Assembly: GCF_024666615.1 (NCBI RefSeq)
Contig: NZ_CP088297.1
Coordinates: forward strand, 3,762,501 to 3,826,500
Direction: 5' to 3'
DNA from: Aquabacterium sp. J223
GTDB taxonomy: Bacteria; Pseudomonadota; Gammaproteobacteria; Burkholderiales; Burkholderiaceae_C
Length of the DNA stretch: 64,000 bases
Shown: positions 23,303-32,175 of the stretch, piece after piece
Numbering within the stretch: the first letter of the stretch is position 1
Layout of the letters: every line of letters starts with the position of its first letter
The notes under the pieces: generated by a model
Told to the model about the DNA's origin: nothing
Seen by the model: the letters and a program-made list of their open reading frames with translations, nothing else
Database searches by the model: none
Made by a program: the position numbers and the translations under genes

Positions 23303-25503
23303 GCGGCCACCTCTTCCGGCATGCGGCCGGGGGCCGGCACCGGCGCGGCGGCCGGCGTCTGCGCCAGGGCGCGCAGCACCTCGTCGCGTGGACCGTCGAA
23401 GAGCACGCGGCCACGGTCCATCACCACCAGGCGGTCGACCAGCGGCAGCATCGCCATGCGGTGGGTGACCAGCAGCACGGTGGTGTCCTGCAGCCCGCGC
23501 AGGCGCTGGATCAGCTTCTGCTCGGAGGCCGGATCCATCATGCTGCTCGGCTCGTCCAACAGCAGCACCGGCGGGCGCGTGAGCAGCGCGCGGGCGATGG
23601 CCACCTGCTGGCGCTGACCGCCGGACAGCCGCTCGCCGCGTTCGCCCACCGGCGTGGCCAGGCCCTTGGGCAGCTGGGTCAGGGTCTCGTCCAGGCCGGC
23701 GCAGCGGATCGCCTCCAGCAGCGCGGCGTCGGGCCCCTGCCCGCCGGGCGCGCTGCGGCCGAGCTCGATGTTCTCGCGCAGGCTGCCATGGAACAGCGTC
23801 ACGTCCTGCGGCACGTAGCCCAGTTGCCGGCGCAGGCTGAGCGCGTCGAGCTGGGTGCTGGCGACCCCGTCGACCAGCACGGTGCCGGTCTGCGGCGCGT
23901 ACAGGTTGAGCAACAGCTTGAGCAGCGTGCTCTTGCCCGACCCGAGGCGGCCGATGAAGCCGACCTTCTCGCCCGGGCGGATGCGCAGGTTCAGCCCGTC
24001 GAGCAGCGGCGACGCGTCGGGATAGGCGAAGCTCACGTCGCGGAATTCGATGCGGCCCTGCAGCGGCGGTGCCTGCAGGCTGGCCTGCTGGTCGTCGGTG
24101 GGCGCGCGCATGACCTGGTCGATGGCGCCGAAGGCCAGCCGCGTCTGCTGCCAGCGCACCAGCAGGCCGGCGATCTGCGCCACCGGCGACAGCGCACGGC
24201 TGGAGAGCATGGTCACCGCGATGAGCTGGCCCATGGTCAGCTGCTGGTGGCCGATCAGCACCGCACCCAGCACCACCAGCGCGATGTTGGTCAGCGCCAC
24301 CAGCGTCGCCGAGACATGGCCGGCGGTGGCGGCGAACTCGCGCGTGGCGACGCCATCCTGCGCGATGGCCAGCGTCAGCCGCTCCCACTTGCGGCGGCTG
24401 TAGGCCTCGGCGCCCAGCGCCTTCACGGTGTCGAGTCCGTTCATCGTCTCGAACAGGTGGGCAGTCCGCTGGGCGTTGGCCTGCGCCGACGTGGCGACGT
24501 GGCGGGCCAGCGGCCCGCGCACCGCCAGGCTGACGCCCAGCAGCAGCGGGATGGCCACCAGCGGCACGACCACCAGCCAGCCGCCCACCAGGCCGACGAG
24601 CACCAGGAAGAGCAGCACGAACGGCAGGTCGCCGAGCAGCGCCAGCGTGCCGGTGGCGAAGAACTCGCGCACCGCCTCGAAGTCGCGCACCACGTTGGCC
24701 AGCACGCCGCCGCTGGCCGGCCGCTGCGCGGCCCGCAGCTTCAGGCAGTGCGAGAAGATGGCCGACGACAGCGCGATGTCCATGCGCTTGGCGGCCGACT
24801 CGACCAGGTGGCCGCGCAGTGTCTTGGTGGCCAGCTCGAACAGCACCAGCACCAGCGCCGCGGCGCCCAGCACCCACAGGCTGTCCAGCGCGTTGTTCGG
24901 CACCACCCGGTCGTACACCGCCATCGAGAAGAACGGCAGCAGCGCACCGAAGACGTTCAGCGCCAGCGTGCCCAGCAGCGCCCAGTGGAAGATCCAGCGG
25001 TTGCGGCCGAACACGTCCCAGAACCAGCGCCGCGGCTGGGGCAACGTGTAGAGCAGGCTGCGTTCGTCGAAGAACAGGGCAGGGCGCACGGCCGACCAGT
25101 GCGCATCGGGCAGGGCCGCCTGCAGTTCGGCCACGTTCATCCATCGTGCGCCCTGCACGCCGGGCAGGTGGCATTCGAAGCGGTCCCCGTCGCGTTGCAG
25201 CACCACCAGCGCACGGCCGTGGCCGTCGTGCAGCAGCGCGGGCAGCATCGCCGGCGCGACCTTCCGCGGCGCCACGCCCAGCGGCGTGGCCGAGAGGCCG
25301 GCGCGGGCCAGCACCTCGGGCAGCGTGTCGACCGGCAGCCGGCCATCGGCGGCGGTCGGCAGCCCGGCCGCGAGCGCCTGGGCTTCGCTGGGCTGGCCGA
25401 GGAACCGCGCCAGGAACAGCACGGCCGCCAGCAGCGCATCGGGCGGCGGCACGGCGTCGTCGGGGCTGGGATTCAGGCCGGCGGGGCAGGCAGCGGAACT
25501 CAA
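23299..25503 (-). CDS. Type I secretion ABC transporter with degenerate C39 domain
   Basis: A 734-residue fused membrane/ATPase exporter of the LapB/HlyB class. The N-terminal ~130 residues form a C39-peptidase-like domain without the catalytic cysteine, as expected for exporters of RTX-type or adhesin substrates with C-terminal signals. A six-helix membrane domain follows (about residues 150-440), then the ATPase: Walker A GRLGSGKST, signature LSGGQRQQ, Walker B VLLLDEPS and the switch His in VLLVTHRM. The only suitable start is TTG at 25503, with GGAG 7 bp upstream. Its stop overlaps the hlyD start. The likely substrate is the 1394-residue protein encoded upstream on the same strand. Confidence 0.9.
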   Translation of the reverse strand: MSSAACPAGLNPSPDDAVPPPDALLAAVLFLARFLGQPSEAQALAAGLPTAADGRLPVDTLPEVLARAGLSATPLGVAPRKVAPAMLPALLHDGHGRALVVLQRDGDRFECHLPGVQGARWMNVAELQAALPDAHWSAVRPALFFDERSLLYTLPQPRRWFWDVFGRNRWIFHWALLGTLALNVFGALLPFFSMAVYDRVVPNNALDSLWVLGAAALVLVLFELATKTLRGHLVESAAKRMDIALSSAIFSHCLKLRAAQRPASGGVLANVVRDFEAVREFFATGTLALLGDLPFVLLFLVLVGLVGGWLVVVPLVAIPLLLGVSLAVRGPLARHVATSAQANAQRTAHLFETMNGLDTVKALGAEAYSRRKWERLTLAIAQDGVATREFAATAGHVSATLVALTNIALVVLGAVLIGHQQLTMGQLIAVTMLSSRALSPVAQIAGLLVRWQQTRLAFGAIDQVMRAPTDDQQASLQAPPLQGRIEFRDVSFAYPDASPLLDGLNLRIRPGEKVGFIGRLGSGKSTLLKLLLNLYAPQTGTVLVDGVASTQLDALSLRRQLGYVPQDVTLFHGSLRENIELGRSAPGGQGPDAALLEAIRCAGLDETLTQLPKGLATPVGERGERLSGGQRQQVAIARALLTRPPVLLLDEPSSMMDPASEQKLIQRLRGLQDTTVLLVTHRMAMLPLVDRLVVMDRGRVLFDGPRDEVLRALAQTPAAAPVPAPGRMPEEVAA

Positions 25504-25604
25504 GCAGGGTCTCCATCCAGCCCAGGGGCCGGGCCGGGGCAGGATGCCAGCCGGGCCCGGCGCGAAGGCAGCGAAAAGTGCCGGAAAGCGACGCCAGAAA
25601 CGAC

Positions 25605-25630
25605 GCAGCCCCCTGCTCGCAGGGGGCTGC
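25605..25630 (-). terminator. Strong hairpin between PEP-CTERM gene and type I secretion operon
   Basis: GCAGCCCCCTG (25605-25615) and CAGGGGGCTGC (25620-25630) form a perfect 11-bp stem with a 4-nt loop; on the minus strand it is followed by GTCGTTTC. It lies 36 bp after the PEP-CTERM stop and about 100 bp before the TTG start of the exporter, so the secretion operon probably has its own promoter or receives read-through. Confidence 0.7.
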
Positions 25631-25666
25631 TCCAGCGGCCGCCGGCCGGCCGCATCGGGCCCGGAA

Positions 25667-26344
25667 TCAGGCCTGGCGGCGACGGCGGGCGAGGTAGCCC
25701 ATGATGCCCAGGCCGCCTGCCATGAGGGCGTAGGTGGACGGCTCGGGGATGGGCGCGGCGACGGCGGAGATCAGGTCCTGCGAACCGCGGGCGTCCCACA
25801 TCGTCAGCTGGTAGCTGTCGCTGGCGGCGCCGGTGCCGGCCAGCATGCTGGTGGCCAGCGTGGTGGCGGTGCCGAAGTCGGCCGTCGACAGGTTGAAGTC
25901 GTAGCCGGTGAGGTTGAAGTTGCCGGCGAACAGGTCCTTGGTGTTGGCGCTGTCTTCCAGCAGTTCCCACAACGCCAGCTGGAAGGCCGCCGCGCTGTTG
26001 GCACTGGTGAGGGCGCTGCCGTAGAACCCGTTGAACAGGTTGACCACCGCGGCGCTGGTGTAGGCGCTCGCGGTGTAGGTCTCGCCGGCGCCGAAGGCGG
26101 CCGCGCTCACCGGCACCAGCCGCTCCAGGCAGAAGGCGACGAAGCTGCCGTTGGTGGTGAGGTTGCTCACCTGCCACGGCTGGGTGGTGACGGTGTCGAA
26201 GCTGCCGAGGTTGAGGAAGGCGCCGCTGAAGGCATCGGCGGCACCGCCGCCGGTGTAGTTGCTGACCTTCAGCGTGTCGGCATGCGCCGCCGAGCAGGCC
26301 AGCGCGGCGGCCAGGGCCAGGGTCTTGAGGATGTGCAGTTTCAT
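25667..26344 (-). CDS. PEP-CTERM sorting-domain protein
   Basis: A 225-residue exported protein with a signal peptide (LKTLALAAALACSAAHA) and a C-terminal sorting signal (PIPEPSTYALMAGGLGIMGY followed by LARRRRQA). The body is rich in Asn, Thr, Ser and Gly, with FCLERLVPV and AAAFQLALWELLEDSANTKD, the latter resembling a segment found in many PEP-CTERM proteins of the NF012211 type. It lies 33 bp downstream of the large adhesin-like gene on the same strand, so it is probably co-transcribed with it. This links an exosortase-dependent surface protein to a type I secreted one, possibly in biofilm or sheath formation. The exosortase must be elsewhere in the genome. Confidence 0.85.
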   Translation of the reverse strand: MKLHILKTLALAAALACSAAHADTLKVSNYTGGGAADAFSGAFLNLGSFDTVTTQPWQVSNLTTNGSFVAFCLERLVPVSAAAFGAGETYTASAYTSAAVVNLFNGFYGSALTSANSAAAFQLALWELLEDSANTKDLFAGNFNLTGYDFNLSTADFGTATTLATSMLAGTGAASDSYQLTMWDARGSQDLISAVAAPIPEPSTYALMAGGLGIMGYLARRRRQA

Positions 26345-26377
26345 GACGGGTCTTTCGACGGGAGGAGGGAGTGAGGG

Positions 26378-29300
26378 TCAGCCGACGGCGACTTGCGCGG
26401 CCTGCTGCTGTTGCTGCATGAGTCCGGCGAGCTGGCGCAGGGCCTCGGCCTCGCTGCCACCGCCATCGCACACCGCGGCGCTGTTGGCGCTGGCCGTCCC
26501 GAACACCTGGTCCAGCAGCGTGTTGGTGCTGCCGAGCAGGTCACCCAGCGCCGGCGCGGCGGCCGCGTCCTCCGCGGACAGGTTGAAGTACACGTCGACC
26601 ATGGCCAGGCTGCTGCCGTCGGCCCGGGTGGCGGTGCTGGTCTCGCCCAGCACGTTGCCCAGTTGGTCGATGGCCTGGTCCAGGTAGTCGACCGTCAGGC
26701 TGGCGATGCCGGCTTCGCCCAGCGTGCGCAGCTCGCCCGCATCGGTCTGGTGGTCGCCGTCCAGGTCCTGCCACACCCGCAGCTCGCCGAAGCGCGCGTC
26801 CTGGGCGTCGACGACGCCGTCGCCGTTGCTGTCGAAGCTGGCCAGCTTGGCGAAGCCGTCGCCCTTCTTGCCGCCGAACAGCTCGTGGATGTCGTCGATG
26901 CGGCCGTTGGCATTGCCGTCCACCGCGAGGAAGGCGTCACCGGCGGAGATCCAGCCCGACTGCACGGCCTTGCCGGTGCCCAGCAGGTCGAAGCTGCCCT
27001 TGCTGTCGATGAGCGCGGTGGTCTGGATGCCGTTGCCGTCCAGGTCCAGCACGATCGGGCTGTACAGCGAGTAGGTGGAGGTGTCGCCGATGCTGACCTT
27101 CTTGGTCGGCTCGCAGATGTCCACCGAGGCGTTGCTGCTGTTGCTCAGCTTGAGGGTGAACGACTCCCAGGCGGCTTCCTTGTAGGCGGTGCTGCCGTTG
27201 GGGAAGACGTCGCGGTCGACGTAGACCGCTTCCTTCCAGGCCTCCACCGAGAAGAGGGCCGAGCTGGTCTTGCCGGCCTGCACCGTGACCCAGAAGCCGC
27301 CGGCGCTGCCGATGAGGTTGCCCGCGGTGTCGTAGATCGCGTAGTCGGCGCTCATGTCCGACGGGCCGGTGGCCTTCTGGTGCTTGAGGCCGGTGGCAGG
27401 GTCGTAGTACTCGCCCCAGAAGGCCTTGTTGCCCTCGGCCGACTCGGTGTAGTAGCCGCCCGCGGTGATCTTCTGGTTGCCGGCCCAGGCGTTGGTGCGG
27501 TCGGCGGTGCCGTCGATGGCGCTGACCCAGATCCTGGTGTCGTAGGCCACCGCCTTGGACAGCTCGATCTTGAAGCTGGCCTTGGTGCCCTCGTACATCG
27601 AATCGCAGCCGACGATGGAGGCGCAGGCCTTCTCCACCAGGCCGGCGTCGACGGTGAGGTTCACCTCGCCGGCGGCCAGGGTGATGACGTCGGTCTTGCC
27701 GTTGCTGCCGGCGTCCGAGTCCTTGCTGTCGTAGGCGCCCTGGTCCTTGCGCGTGAACTCGTGGCCGGCGATGGTGCCGAAGGTCACGGTGTACTTGCCG
27801 GCCGCGAGGTTGTCGAAGCGATAGCGGCCGTAGGCGTCGGTGGTGTCGACGGCGGTGATGTCGTCGGCGGTGCCGAAGGTGCCGTCCTTGCCGGCGCCGG
27901 TCAGCGTCACCTTGACGCCGCACACGCCGTCCTCGCCCGAGTCCTGGATGCCGTCGCCGTCGCAGTCGAGCCAGACGCGGTCGCCGATGCTGCCCTTGGG
28001 CGCCTTGACCAGGCCGGCGTCCACGGTGAGGTCCACCTCGCCGGCGGCCAGGTCGATGACATGGCTCTTGCCGGTGGTGGTGTCGGCGTCGGAGTCCTTG
28101 CTGTCGTAGGCGCCCTGGTCCCTGCGCGTGAAGTCGTAGCCGTCCACCGTGCCGAAGGTGACCTGGTACTTGCCGGCGGACAGGTTGTCGAAGCGGTAGC
28201 GGCCGTAGGCGTCGGTGGTGTCGACGGCGGTGGTGTCGTCGGCGGTGCCGAAGGTGCCGTCCTTGCCGGCGCCGGTCAGCGTCACCTTGACGCCGCACAC
28301 GCCGTCCTCGCCCGAGTCCTGGATGCCGTCGCCGTCGCAGTCGAGCCAGACGCGGTCGCCGATGCTGCCCTTGGGCGCCTTGACCAGGCCGGCGTCGACC
28401 GTCAGGTTGGTTTCGCCGGCGGCCAGGGTGACGACCTGGCTGACGCCCGTGGTGGTGTCCGCGTCCGAGTCCCTGGCGTCGTCGGCCCCCTGGTCGCGCT
28501 TGGCGAAGTCGTAGCCGTCGACCGTGCCGAAGGTGACCTGGTATTTGCCGGCGGCCAGGTTGGCGAACAGGTAGTTGCCGTTCGAATTCGTCGTCGTGCT
28601 GGCGAGGACGTCGTCAGCGGTGTTGAACAGACCGTCGTTGCCTGCGCCGCGCAGGATGACCTTCACCCCGGCCACGCCGTCTTCGCCGGCGTCCTGGATG
28701 CCGTCGTTGTCGCAGTCGACCCAGACGCGGTCGCCCAGCTTGGCGGTCTTGACCTGCACCAGGCCGGCGTCCAGCGTCGGGTTGTGCTCGCCCGGGGCGA
28801 GGGTGACGATCTGGCTCTTGCCGCTGACCGTGTCGGCGTCGGAGTCGGCGGCGTCGTCGCCCACGTCCTTCTTGGTGAACTGGTAACCCGTCGGCAGGTC
28901 GCTGAACTGCACCTGGTACTGGGTGCCGGCGATCAGGCCGTCGAACTTGTACAGGCCGTTGGCATCGGTGGTCGCCACGGTGGCGGTGTCGTCGGCCGTG
29001 CCGATGACACCGTCGAGGCCGCCGCCGATGAGCGTCACCTTGACGCCGGCCGCGCCGGCCTCGCCGTCGTCCTGCACGCCGTCGCGGTCGGCGTCGAACC
29101 ACACCCGGTCGCCCAGGCTGGCGAGCTTGGTCACCAGGCCGGCGTCCAGCGTCGGGTTGTGCTCGCCCGGCGCCAGCGTGACGATCTGGCTCTTGCCGGT
29201 GACCGCATCGGCGTCGGAGTCCGCAGCATCGTCGCCCACGTCCTTCGAGGTGAACTGGTAGCCAGCGGGCAGGTCGCTGAACTGCACCTGGTACTGCGTG

Positions 29301-30562
29301 CCGGCGATCAGGCCGTCGAACTTGTACAGGCCGTTGGCATCGGTGGTCGCCACGGTGGCGGTGTCGTCGGCCGTGCCGATGACACCGTCGAGGCCGCCGC
29401 CGATCAGCGTCGCCTTGACGCCGGCCGCGCCGGCCTCGCCGTCGTCCTGCACGCCGTCGCGGTCGGCGTCGAACCACACCCGGTCGCCCAGGCTGGCCGG
29501 CTTGGTCACCAGGCCGGCGTCCAGCGTCGGGTTGTGCTCGCCCGGGGTCAGCGTGACGATCTGGCTCTTGCCGGTGACGGTGTCGGCGTCGGAGTCGGCG
29601 GCGTCGTCGCCGACGTCACGGCTGGTGAAGGTGTGGTCGGCCGGCAGGTCGCTGAACTGCACCTGGTACTGCGTGCCGGGCGTCAGGTGATCGAAACGGT
29701 AGTTGCCCAGACCGTCGGTCACCGTGCTGACCTCGGTGTCGTCGGCCGTGCCGATCACGCCATCGACGCCGCCGCCGATCAACGTGACCTTGACGCCGGC
29801 GGCGCCGGCCTCGCCGTCGTCCTGCACACCGTCGCGGTCGGTGTCGAACCACACCCGGTCGCCCAGGCTCGCGAAGGGGATGCGGAAGGTCAGGTAGTTG
29901 GCGCTGGCATCGGTGTCGGACGCGTTGCAGCCGGCGGTGCCGCCATCGTCCTGCACCTTGAACCCGAACTGCACCTCGCCCGCGCTGTCGGTGGGCGGCA
30001 CGTACTTGAGCAGGCCGTCGCGGATGGCCTGCACCGGGATCTGGTCGCCGGCCTGAACGGCGACGCCGTCCAGCAGCAGCGAGCCCGCGCCCGGCAGGCT
30101 GGTGACCAGCACCGACTTGAAGGCGTTCGCACCGCCAGGGCCGGCGGCATCGTGCGCATCGGAGAAGCCGAAGTCCGCTTCGTTCAGGACGATGCCCGCC
30201 GCGGTCACCGTGCCGAGGTCCTTGTCGGCGCCGTCGGGTGCGTCGTTGACCGAGTCGACGACCACCTGCAGCCGGATCTGCACCGAGTTCGGCGCGCTGT
30301 CGACGGTCAGCGTGAGGGTGTTGAACTGGCCGAACCAGTCGGGGCGGGCGGCGGCGTTGACCGAGAAGGTGTCGCTGTCCACCAGGCTCACCATCTGGGT
30401 CGGCACGGGCTTCAGCGTCCCGCCGTCGTCGGCCAGCATGGCGGTGATCTTCACGGCGCCAGTCGGCGGGTAGCCGAGTTGGGTCAGCAGATCGGCGATG
30501 TCAAACGATTTGCTGGTGTCCTCGCACAAGTGCACCACGCCATTGAGAACTGGGACCGCCAT
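26378..30562 (-). CDS. Large SdrD-B-repeat adhesin-like protein, probable type I substrate
   Basis: A 1394-residue protein without an N-terminal signal peptide. Layout: residues about 1-229 hold a cadherin/VCBS-like domain (VNDAPDGADKDLGTV, NEADFGFSDAHD, SLLLDGVAVQAGDQ). Residues about 230-980 are six SdrD-B-type repeats, each opening with a LGDRVW or IGDRVW motif and a D-x-D-x-DG calcium loop. Residues about 980-1160 look like a Calx-beta-type sandwich. Residues about 1160-1330 form a calcium-binding region (PIVLDLDGNGIQTT, FLAVDGNANGRIDDIHELFG, DSNGDGVVDAQDARF) that resembles the end of many RTX proteins. A Gln-rich tail closes it. The missing signal and the exporter genes downstream argue for type I secretion, with calcium-driven folding outside the cell. 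Confidence 0.85.
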   Translation of the reverse strand: MAVPVLNGVVHLCEDTSKSFDIADLLTQLGYPPTGAVKITAMLADDGGTLKPVPTQMVSLVDSDTFSVNAAARPDWFGQFNTLTLTVDSAPNSVQIRLQVVVDSVNDAPDGADKDLGTVTAAGIVLNEADFGFSDAHDAAGPGGANAFKSVLVTSLPGAGSLLLDGVAVQAGDQIPVQAIRDGLLKYVPPTDSAGEVQFGFKVQDDGGTAGCNASDTDASANYLTFRIPFASLGDRVWFDTDRDGVQDDGEAGAAGVKVTLIGGGVDGVIGTADDTEVSTVTDGLGNYRFDHLTPGTQYQVQFSDLPADHTFTSRDVGDDAADSDADTVTGKSQIVTLTPGEHNPTLDAGLVTKPASLGDRVWFDADRDGVQDDGEAGAAGVKATLIGGGLDGVIGTADDTATVATTDANGLYKFDGLIAGTQYQVQFSDLPAGYQFTSKDVGDDAADSDADAVTGKSQIVTLAPGEHNPTLDAGLVTKLASLGDRVWFDADRDGVQDDGEAGAAGVKVTLIGGGLDGVIGTADDTATVATTDANGLYKFDGLIAGTQYQVQFSDLPTGYQFTKKDVGDDAADSDADTVSGKSQIVTLAPGEHNPTLDAGLVQVKTAKLGDRVWVDCDNDGIQDAGEDGVAGVKVILRGAGNDGLFNTADDVLASTTTNSNGNYLFANLAAGKYQVTFGTVDGYDFAKRDQGADDARDSDADTTTGVSQVVTLAAGETNLTVDAGLVKAPKGSIGDRVWLDCDGDGIQDSGEDGVCGVKVTLTGAGKDGTFGTADDTTAVDTTDAYGRYRFDNLSAGKYQVTFGTVDGYDFTRRDQGAYDSKDSDADTTTGKSHVIDLAAGEVDLTVDAGLVKAPKGSIGDRVWLDCDGDGIQDSGEDGVCGVKVTLTGAGKDGTFGTADDITAVDTTDAYGRYRFDNLAAGKYTVTFGTIAGHEFTRKDQGAYDSKDSDAGSNGKTDVITLAAGEVNLTVDAGLVEKACASIVGCDSMYEGTKASFKIELSKAVAYDTRIWVSAIDGTADRTNAWAGNQKITAGGYYTESAEGNKAFWGEYYDPATGLKHQKATGPSDMSADYAIYDTAGNLIGSAGGFWVTVQAGKTSSALFSVEAWKEAVYVDRDVFPNGSTAYKEAAWESFTLKLSNSSNASVDICEPTKKVSIGDTSTYSLYSPIVLDLDGNGIQTTALIDSKGSFDLLGTGKAVQSGWISAGDAFLAVDGNANGRIDDIHELFGGKKGDGFAKLASFDSNGDGVVDAQDARFGELRVWQDLDGDHQTDAGELRTLGEAGIASLTVDYLDQAIDQLGNVLGETSTATRADGSSLAMVDVYFNLSAEDAAAAPALGDLLGSTNTLLDQVFGTASANSAAVCDGGGSEAEALRQLAGLMQQQQQAAQVAVG
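27621..29874 (-). repeat. Six tandem ~375-bp repeats within the adhesin gene
   Basis: Units begin near 29874, 29497, 29124, 28746, 28371 and 27996 (minus strand), each about 375 bp or 125 codons, and each starts with a (L/I)GDRVW motif. Units 2 and 3 are nearly identical at the DNA level over long stretches, as are units 5 and 6. Unit 4 is more divergent and uses Cys in the calcium loop (DCDNDG), shared with units 5 and 6 (DCDGDG). This indicates recent duplication and possible copy-number change. Confidence 0.85.
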
Positions 30563-30592
30563 GTCTCCCCCGTAACGATTTGTAGGGGTCGC

Positions 30593-30621
30593 ATGCTAGG
30601 GATGGCGTATTGCGGTAACAA
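30593..30621 (-). promoter_or_regulatory. Candidate sigma-70 promoter of the adhesin gene
   Basis: On the minus strand, TTGTTA (complement of 30616-30621), a 17-bp spacer and TAGCAT (complement of 30593-30598) give 4/6 matches to both consensus boxes. The leader would be about 25 nt, and a GGGGGAG lies just before the ATG at 30562. The region is AT-richer than its surroundings. Confidence 0.5.
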
Positions 30622-30953
30622 CCCGTGAGCAAGGGGTGCGGTGGCACGCCGCAAGGGGCTTCCTGCGAAAGCCCCGGCGGTTCGAGGCGGCCTCCCGGGG
30701 CAGCGGCACATCATTGCGGGAAATAACGCCCAAACGGGCTCGTTCCCCGCAAATGGGTGGTCCACCCACCACAAAACGCGCGTCGCGATCGCGATGGCAG
30801 CGTCGGCCCCGGCTGCGGCAATGTGCACGCCGGCCGACCGGATGGCCGATGGGCCGGTGTCGAACGCCCCCCTATGATCAACGCCAGCCGCATCGACGCG
30901 CGGCCCGACGGCGCCGCCGGACGGTCGGGAGCGAAGAAGAAACAGGACCTGCG
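30622..30953. other. Intergenic region between adhesin and histidine kinase genes
   Basis: About 330 bp between two divergent genes with no convincing coding frame. A TATGAT at 30873-30878 (5/6 to the -10 consensus) lies 75 bp before the kinase start, but the sequence 17 bp upstream of it is a poor -35. Nothing else recognisable was seen. Confidence 0.4.
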
Positions 30954-32175
30954 ATGCACCGTTCGACGACCCCCTCGGAGGCCGAAGGGCTCTCTCTGCT
31001 GCTGCAACTGGTGCAGCGACTGTCGATGGCCCGCCGCCTTGAGGACCTGACCGCCATCGTGCGCGGCGGCGCACGGGCGCTGGCCGGCGCCGACGGCGCC
31101 ACCGTCGTGCTGCGCGAGGGCGACCTGTGCCACTACGCGGACGAGGACGCCATCCAGCCGCTGTGGAAGGGCCGCCGCTTCCCCATGGAGAGCTGCGTCA
31201 GCGGCTGGGTCATGCTCAACCGCCGGCCGGCCGTGATCCCCCGACATCTACCAGGACGACCGGGTGCCGCTGGACGCCTACCGGCCGACCTTCGTCAAGA
31301 GCCTGGTGATGGTGCCGATCCGGCCGGACGACCCGATCGGCGCCATCGGCACCTACTGGGCCCGTCCGCAGGCGCTGGCGCCGGAGCGGGTGGCGCTGCT
31401 GCAGGCGCTGGCCGACACCACCTCGGTGGCGATGGAGAACGTGACGCTGGTCAACGACCTGGAGCGCCGGGTGCGCGAACGCACCACGGCGCTGGAGCAG
31501 GCCAACGAGGCGCTGGAGGCGTTCTCGGTGTCGGTGTCGCACGACCTGCGCGCGCCGCTGCGGGCGGTGCAGGGCTTCGCCCAACTGCTCGATGAGCGCG
31601 CCGGTGAACGGCTGGACGCCGATGGCCGCCACCTGCTGTCCGGCGTGCGGCAGGCCGCCGGCCGCATGGACGCGCTGATGGACGAGCTGATGAAGCTGGC
31701 GCAGGTCGGCCGACGCGAGCCGGTGTGCCGCAGCTTCGACCTGGCGCCGATGGCGCGCGAGGTGGTCCAGCGGCTGCAGACGGCGGAGCCGGGGCGCCGG
31801 GTGCACGTCGACATCGCCGACCCGCTGCCGGTGCACGCCGACCCCGGCCTGCTGCGCCTGGCGCTGGAGAACCTTGTCGGCAACGCCTGGAAGTACACCG
31901 GCCGCCGTGACGAGGCGCACATCGCCGTGCAGCCCTGGGCCGACGACGGCCGCAGCGGCTTCTGCGTGCGCGACAACGGCGCCGGCTTCGACATGGCGCG
32001 CGCCGAGCGGCTGTTCGAGCCCTTCCGCCGCCTGCACAGCGAGGACGAGTTCAGCGGCACCGGCATCGGCCTGGCCATCGTGCGCCGGGTGGTGCAGCAG
32101 CACGGCGGGCGCATCCACGCCGAAGCCCGTCCGGGCGAAGGCGCGACCTTCTACGTCGCGCTGCCGACCGGTTGA
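30954..32175 (+). pseudogene. GAF-domain histidine kinase, +1 frameshift
   Basis: Two frames join into about 406 residues if one C is removed from the run of five at 31238-31242 (VIP then DIYQDDRVPLDAYRP). Domains: a GAF-like sensor (residues about 15-170; WKGRRFPMESCVSGWVMLNR and SLVMVPIRPDDPIGAIGTYW), a HisKA phosphoacceptor site with His in FSVSVSHDLRAPLRAV, and a HATPase domain (N-box NLVGNAWKY, G1 DNGAGFD, G2 GTGIGLAIV). There is no membrane segment, so it is a soluble kinase. No response regulator is adjacent. If the indel is real, the catalytic half could be made only by internal initiation. The 3' end overlaps the convergent glgA by 25 bp. Confidence 0.8.

Noticed and set aside
20649-23414. 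A 921-codon frame covering the TolC-like gene and part of the hlyD gene
   Set aside because: The upstream part is an out-of-frame translation of hlyD; the TolC-like protein begins at 21992 with a signal peptide.
21992-25516. An 1174-codon frame extending the hlyD gene upstream
   Set aside because: The upstream part is an out-of-frame reading of the ABC exporter gene; HlyD proteins start at the MNALASPAG segment.
27621-29874. Tandem repeats considered as a CRISPR-like array
   Set aside because: Units are 375 bp, contiguous, in frame and encode SdrD-B domains; there are no short repeats with unique spacers.
26393-30628. Open frame of 1411 codons on the plus strand opposite the adhesin gene
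   Set aside because: It mirrors the repeats of the real gene, has Val/Gly/Ala-rich composition and no family features, and follows from the GC-rich codon use on the other strand.
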